From Diadema setosum (Eukaryota; Echinodermata; Echinoidea; Diadematoida; Diadematidae): DNA of 64,000 nucleotides. The notes under the pieces are model-generated. The model was not told the origin of the DNA and did not search any database. It saw nothing but the letters and a program-made list of their open reading frames with translations. Positions 59,702 to 64,000 of the stretch are shown here, in pieces (position 1 is the stretch's first letter; each line of letters begins with the position of its first letter). The translations under genes and the position numbers were made by a program. The stretch covers positions 11,100,871 through 11,164,870 of the forward strand of contig NC_092704.1 in NCBI RefSeq assembly GCF_964275005.1, in the 5' to 3' direction.

Positions 59702-62113
59702 AAAGAGGGAGGGGGTGGAAGAGAGAACTACAAGAGGGGGACAAAAAGAGGGACATGAATATGTGATCAACCCCAAGATATTAAAGCTAACAAAAAAACA
59801 AAAAAAAATGCTCTTTCCCCCTTTAAATGCCTACTGAGTTTTTCAGCCACTGCCAAAGAGCTATTTCTTCACTGCCAGACTTATTCAAAGACTTAATGAT
59901 AAATAACAAAAGCAACAACAAAAAGTCAACAGGCAACAAGTAGCAATAAGGATGTGCCAGGGGGTGACTACAGCACTAAAATCAGTCATGCATACAATGC
60001 AGTCTGCTTTTCTAAGATCAGGAGACAAAGACAATCATTATGACAATGTGACGGAAAGAAAACGAAGATGCGGTAAACCAGTGAATGGCTGTATACATGA
60101 AAACAACACTCCCCTAGAGAGGTGTATCAGTATACAGTGTACGTACAAAACCGCGGCATGTTAACCCTATTCTAACTGCGGGGGGGGGTCAAATTGACCC
60201 CCCCCTCGACGTTTCACGCCACGATTTCGCAACGCGCAAAGCTTTTGCCGCGTCGTTTCACGACTTTTTTCATTGAAGTCTCCCGCATATTTGGAGACCA
60301 AATTTGCGACGTCCGGGTACACCGTTTTGAAGTTACGTAATGTTTTGCATATGCATGTCAACCAAAAAACAGCTCAAATTCATGATATCGTGTGCAAATC
60401 CAATGCAAATTGTGTTTTTTGGTTAAATTGATATAAATTAGATTATTTCAACTTTTAACCATTGAAGTTAATCAATACTAGTGTAGATAAGCCTGAAAAA
60501 GTGCCTGCAACAAGTTTTGGCAAAAAAAAAGAGGAAAACAAAAGGTTTAAAAAACAATAAAATACATAAGAAATTAACAAAACAATAAAAAACAAAAGAA
60601 ATTAATTTCAATTGAGCTATTTTTTTACACAAAATTGTTTGATGTGTCTTGAGGAATTCTGACACAAAAATTTAGCAATCCTCCAGTCTTTTTAATGGAG
60701 TTATAGGTGAAAATATGATTTCATGCACAAATTTGCATAATTAATTTATTAAAAATAGAAAGGCAATATTTTTCTATTGTATGACGATGTAATCTTGTAG
60801 TTGACATCCAGCTCTATCTTCAGGCAAAATTTTGCGGCGATCACGTGATCGGCGGCCGAGATCTGAAGGGGGGGGGGGGTCAAATTGACCCCCCTCAGTA
60901 AAAACTTGGTCTCAAATAGCCCAGTTACAATAGGGTTAAGGGTTACAAAACTTTCAGTACTCACCAGAATTTTGCAGAGGCTGGTGGCAGCAGTCGCAAG
61001 ACTGTCGTTCTATAACAGGATGGAAGCAAACTTCAGATTTTAGAAACAGAAAATGTACCCAAGTATAATAAACTTGAAGAGATGCATGAAACAGTGACAC
61101 AATAACACGAAGTGCATTCATTGGAGATCGAAACAATTAGGACAAAGCAGAATCAAAATGTAAGGACGACTACGACGCTAGCTGATAAGAAAAATATAAC
61201 GTTGCTGGGGTGGCAAGACCTTGTATCTACAATTTGGTGAAAATGACTTTTTTGCATTTTTGGTCAAATAATCGGTTAAGTGATGTCCTGTCCAAATCCT
61301 AGTGGTCTTACCCCAAAAATGAAGCCACCATGGCAAGTCAAAGGAACGGCTGTCCCATTCAGTATAGTGCTTTGGCCGCCATGTTTTTTGGCTCTCCTGA
61401 ACATTTGACATTTTGTAGATACGAGGTCTTGTCGTCCCAGCGACGAGAAGTAAAAATTGAATAGGTGATATCAAGATGTAAAAATAAAGAGTCCTGAAAT
61501 TGTCCAAACCTACTGGCATTATCTATTACATAAGATTTTTTTTTTTTATTCATCTGTTGCTTTTGCTGTGATTTCCTTGTGTAGCTCTTCTGATACCTAT
61601 CAACAAGTGTCAACAAGAGTCTGAGAAATCATCTCAATATTTGACTTGCAGGGGCAGGGGCAGGAAAATTGCAAGTGCTTGCGGTAATGTGATTCAATGG
61701 ACAGTCATCTGCAAACCAGGCGCCCGTTGCATAAAACTCCAACCGGATTTTTTTCCGGTTGAAATCACAAAATTCTGGTTGGAAGCTCCCAACCAGAGTT
61801 TTTATGCAACGGATTTTACATTCTTATGTTAGCAACCTTAAAAAATTCAGGTTGGGCAAATCCCAACCTGAATTTTTTAAGGTTGCTAAAAAAGTTTTAT
61901 GCAACGGGACCCAGGTAGTTTCCTACAATGTACGCCATGGCTGTGGACTTTTAACACGTGTTAACTCTGGTGTAGAGAAATTTGTGACCATGTCCATAGG
62001 CACCTACCATCTATCTGTACCCTGACACCACGTTTCTGGATCTTGTTGAGTCTCTTCATGAGGGAGAAGCAATCCGACACTAGGATCTTCTTACAACCTT
62101 CTCTCAGCATGAT
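57872..62113 (-). CDS. VPS41: VPS41, C-terminal part: last four coding exons
   Basis: Exons 62113-62008, 61030-60965, 59111-59038 and 57940-57872, joined with phases 1, 1 and 0, give the last 104 residues. The text IMLREGCKKILVSDCFSL followed by MKRLNKIQKRGVRVQID matches the segment of human VPS41 just before its RING (LLREGCKKILVADSLSLL). Then comes a RING-H2: CDCC (C1, C2), FYCHHTFHEEC (C3, H4, H5, C6) and CLIC (C7, C8), all ligands present; the ending RRGPGS matches the family's NRGPGS. VPS41 is a HOPS subunit needed to tether late endosomes and autophagosomes to lysosomes, and with AP-3 for lysosome-related traffic. The WD40 and clathrin-repeat parts lie beyond the right edge. The TGA stop is at 57874-57872. 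Confidence 0.93.
57941..59037 (-). other. VPS41 last intron
   Basis: Donor GTAAAT, acceptor CATTACAG. AT-rich, with an A-run at about 58855-58871. No repeat recognised. Confidence 0.85.
59038..59111 (-). CDS. VPS41: VPS41 RING-H2 centre exon
   Basis: Acceptor TTCTTTTCTCAG, donor ATGGTAAAT. Reads (E)PPPVTVVFYCHHTFHEEC then LLSQNM; matches human VVVFHCRHMFHKECL. Phase 1 in, phase 0 out. Confidence 0.93.
59270..59600. repeat. Degenerate CAGA/GTAG repeats and ACCCTAA-like patch
   Basis: CAGACAGA units at about 59275-59345, an AACCCTAACCTTAATCC patch at 59453-59470, and GGTAGGTAGGTAGACAG at 59565-59581. In a VPS41 intron. Confidence 0.65.
59629..59701. repeat. GA microsatellite ending in a G-run
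   Basis: About 30 GA units followed by 10 G. Confidence 0.92.
60161..60939. mobile_element. piggyBac-like non-autonomous element, 779 bp, TTAA flanks
   Basis: TTAA then CCCTATTCTAACTG at the left; reversed, TTAA then CCCTATTGTAACTG at the right. TTAA duplication and a CCC start are piggyBac features. Near each end lies a palindrome of a G-run, TCAAATTGA and a C-run. No transposase frame. It sits in a VPS41 intron and ends about 25 bp from the exon's donor. Confidence 0.85.
60965..61030 (-). CDS. VPS41: VPS41 exon, first zinc ligands of RING
   Basis: Acceptor AAATCTGAAG, donor TCTGGTGAGT. Reads (V)CFHPVIERQSCDCCHQPLQNS. CDCC corresponds to human CESC. The acceptor is poorly pyrimidine-rich; a rival AG at GTTATAG lies inside but breaks the match to the conserved block. 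Confidence 0.85.
61723..61908. mobile_element. Multi-hairpin MITE with CCGTTGCATAAAACT ends
   Basis: CCCGTTGCATAAAACT at the left, ATGCAACGG again at about 61803-61812 and AGTTTTATGCAACGGG at the right. Inside is a perfect 26-bp hairpin (61831-61856 with 61862-61887, loop CAAAT). In a VPS41 intron. Confidence 0.85.
62008..62113 (-). CDS. VPS41: VPS41 exon before the RING
   Basis: Acceptor ATCACACCACAG, donor GATGGTAGGT. 35 codons plus one base, the conserved LREGCKKILV block. This is the leftmost VPS41 sequence by protein order visible here. Confidence 0.92.
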
Positions 62114-62365
62114 CTGTGGTGTGATACAGTGAGACAGGTCAAACTTACGTGTGTTACAAAGCTTGCCAGGTTTTAGAAACAATTCGGCCCACTCCAGCTA
62201 TCTACGTGGTTTGTGACCAGAACAATGCCACACTTTTGGACTATCTGCATTGTTTTTAAAACAAAAAGCCAACTGATGAAACTGAGGTCATGTGCATTAC
62301 AATTACACCCAGGAAGTAGAGAGGGAGCACTGTCAGCGCTGGCTGGAGATAATGTAGGCCTATCC

Positions 62366-62707
62366 CAGAGACTCCAACCCCAAGCACCTTCTGATCCGGA
62401 GATTCTCCCGCTTGAAACCCCTAGCAAACGGGAGACTCCAACTTGATGTGCGCAAAGCGCATATCACGAGCGCGAAGTTCCTTGCGGCCGGGGTCCAGGG
62501 CCCGCTTGGGCCCTGGAAGCTCTAATAATTAGGGTTCTCGATCCTCTATCGTGCTATCTAAGGCTTATTTTTCAACATACGAAGACAAAAAGTAAGAAAT
62601 CATTTCAAGCGGGAGACACAGAGCCAGGGCGGGAGAAATCAAATCTCAAGCGGGAGAACGGGAGATTTTGCAAAAATGGGCTTTCAGCGGGAGAGTTGGA
62701 GTCTCTG
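62366..62707. mobile_element. CAGAGACTCCAAC-ended element, copy B
   Basis: Left CAGAGACTCCAACCCCAAGC, right GAGAGTTGGAGTCTCTG, an exact 13-bp inverse at the ends. GCGGGAGA boxes inside. Related to 51976-52383. Confidence 0.85.
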
Positions 62708-63110
62708 CTATCCAGTGACTGGGGTAACAATATGTATTAGTATCATATTATATTATTAGCATACTATGAAATGCTGGTGTCATGTACACCAGCATACTCT
62801 GGACTTTCAGTTACATAAACCAATCCACTTCGAAGTTTGGGTGTTTCTTCTTACACAGAACTCTAATCTGTCAATTTCCTGGACTTCCAGTATCATGTAA
62901 ACCTGCACACTCTAGACTACTGGTGGTAAAAACATCAGAATACTACAAATTTCCAATTGTATCTTAATATACACTTGAATGCTTTTATGGTGGACTGCTG
63001 AATTACGTACATGTACATGAACTGAAAACTCTACTGCAAATACTACTAAGATTATGAATACAGTAAAGTAAGACCAATTTCTACTAAGGGCTAATGAATA
63101 ATGTCTTTGC
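62708..63110. other. VPS41 intron sequence, no feature seen
   Basis: AT-rich; no VPS41 exon further upstream was recognised up to the window edge. Confidence 0.5.
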
Positions 63111-63545
63111 AACTGATTGACAAATGGCCCTACATCGACGTAAATAAGCACTGAATTGATCAGTGTTTTTTAGTAGTAGCCATGATAAAAAAATCATGGG
63201 CCTACATACTCGAGCAGGATTCGAACCTACGACCTCCTGATCACCGGACAGGCGTCATCTCCACTAGACCACCGAGCTTTCGCTCGACAGCAAGTGTTGG
63301 TTCTAATCCTTGTAGCATGCAGCGGGTACTGCTTTCTTATTCAAATTCATGACATTCTTCCGTCGAGATGTTTTCATTGCAACTGATTGACAAATTGCCC
63401 TACATCGACGTAAATAAGCACTGAAAGCACTGATTAGAACCAACACTTACTGTCGGGCGAAAGCTCGGTGGTCTAGTGGATGTAGGGCAATTTGTCAATC
63501 AGTTGCAATGAAAACATCTCGATGGAAGAATTTCATGAATTTGAA
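63110..63545. repeat. SINE-like repeat in a nested inverted arrangement
   Basis: TTGCAACTGATTGACAAAT and CCCTACATCGACGTAAATAA occur at about 63110 and 63378, and the inverse ATTTGTCAATCAGTTGCAA at 63490. A tRNA-like head is complete at 63207-63278 (minus) and partial at 63457-63480 (plus). Several copies seem to have inserted into or recombined with each other. Confidence 0.6.
63207..63278 (-). tRNA. tRNA-like SINE head, probably not a functional tRNA
   Basis: The minus strand carries a box A-like TGGTCTAGTGG and a perfect box B GGTTCGAATCC. A cloverleaf folds, but with a mismatched acceptor end, a 31-39 mismatch and C instead of T at position 33; the would-be anticodon is GGT (Thr). Part of a repeat, so a SINE promoter is more likely. 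Confidence 0.4.
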
Positions 63546-64000
63546 TAATGTCTTTTGACTCAAAAGGAGCCTGAGCTTTTGATCCTAGCAGAATCTATGT
63601 CAGAGTCAAAATGACTAACAAGTGGGTAAAGCAATCACATAATATGTCATTGCTTTGATACACATGGACTACACACAACAAACACAGTCTGAGGAGGGCT
63701 AGGAACACAGAACAATGAAAACAAAAAGTCAAAGGCAAGGAGCCAAATAGGTATAGGAAGGGGGATTTAAGTAGGGGGGGGGGGGGAGTGGACAGACAAA
63801 AGGCAGAAGTGGGCGGGGGCAACCTGTGAAGGATAAAGATGAATACGGAAGCCACATCAAACAAGATCAGGAACAACAAAAGGATAAAGAATGGGGAAAG
63901 ACAGATATAGCAACAGTAAAAGTGAAGGGGGGGGGGTGGGGTGAACAAGTAGTGAGCCATAAACCTGGTAAACATGTACTGGGTTGTGGAAAAAGAAATA
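63546..64000. other. VPS41 intron sequence with G-runs
   Basis: G-runs at about 63774-63786 and 63927-63935. The 126-residue minus-strand frame is low-complexity P/L/F and not a gene. Confidence 0.5.

Noticed and set aside
63207-63278. Functional tRNA-Thr(GGT)
   Set aside because: C at position 33, mismatched stems and membership in a repeat argue for a SINE head.
63595-63975. 126-residue minus-strand open frame
   Set aside because: Low-complexity P/L/F sequence over G-runs, inside a VPS41 intron.

Overview
This is eukaryotic DNA from a repeat-rich animal genome. It has GT-AG introns, small exons, microsatellites, hairpin MITEs, LINE debris and no operons. The genes are ordinary metazoan families, and the repeats look like those of a marine deuterostome. 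The best single pointer is a long foldback element whose arms are built from tandem subrepeats, like the TU elements described from sea urchins. An echinoderm is therefore the most likely source, but other marine invertebrates cannot be excluded from sequence alone.

Three protein-coding genes can be read by matching exons, phases and splice sites by hand. (1) 913-8966, minus: a complete-looking three-exon PLAC8/cornifelin-family gene of 108 codons. (2) 37113-47493, plus: a kelch-repeat gene with five clear kelch motifs in small exons, followed by one 1.4-kb exon coding for a long acidic, probably disordered tail; its promoter and 5' exons probably lie upstream. (3) 57872-62113 and beyond the right edge, minus: the last four coding exons of VPS41, a HOPS-complex subunit, with all eight ligands of its C-terminal RING-H2 domain intact. 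A fourth, uncertain locus at 13947-15775 (plus) has two exon-like blocks and a frame-broken tail; it looks like a decayed gene of unknown family.

Between the genes, 1-8.7 kb is intron 1 of the PLAC8 gene and carries a TTAA-ended repeat, a 165-200 bp satellite and hairpin repeats. The 12.4-13.2 kb and 18.1-19.9 kb stretches carry LINE pieces on the minus strand; the second keeps an open endonuclease domain but has no reverse transcriptase and abuts a palindromic TTTAAACAAC array. The 20.7-23.8 kb stretch is the foldback element. From 24.7 to 37 kb come microsatellites, MITEs, a CpG-richer block (about 27.0-27.3 kb) that may be a promoter, a 445-bp hairpin MITE, and a decayed array of about 190-bp units sharing the core GTAACGTATCTG (34.2-36.1 kb). 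Kelch introns and 3' flank hold many small palindromic MITEs, one ending 20 bp before a splice acceptor. A piggyBac-like TTAA element in VPS41 ends about 25 bp from a splice donor.

The genes do not form a functional cluster: PLAC8 is a small cysteine-rich protein, the kelch protein is probably an adaptor or scaffold, and VPS41 works in late endosome/lysosome tethering. No LTR retroelement, virus-like element, rRNA, CRISPR or confident functional tRNA was seen. All coordinates were worked out by hand and may be off by a base or so for repeats; exon ends of the three genes were checked for reading phase.
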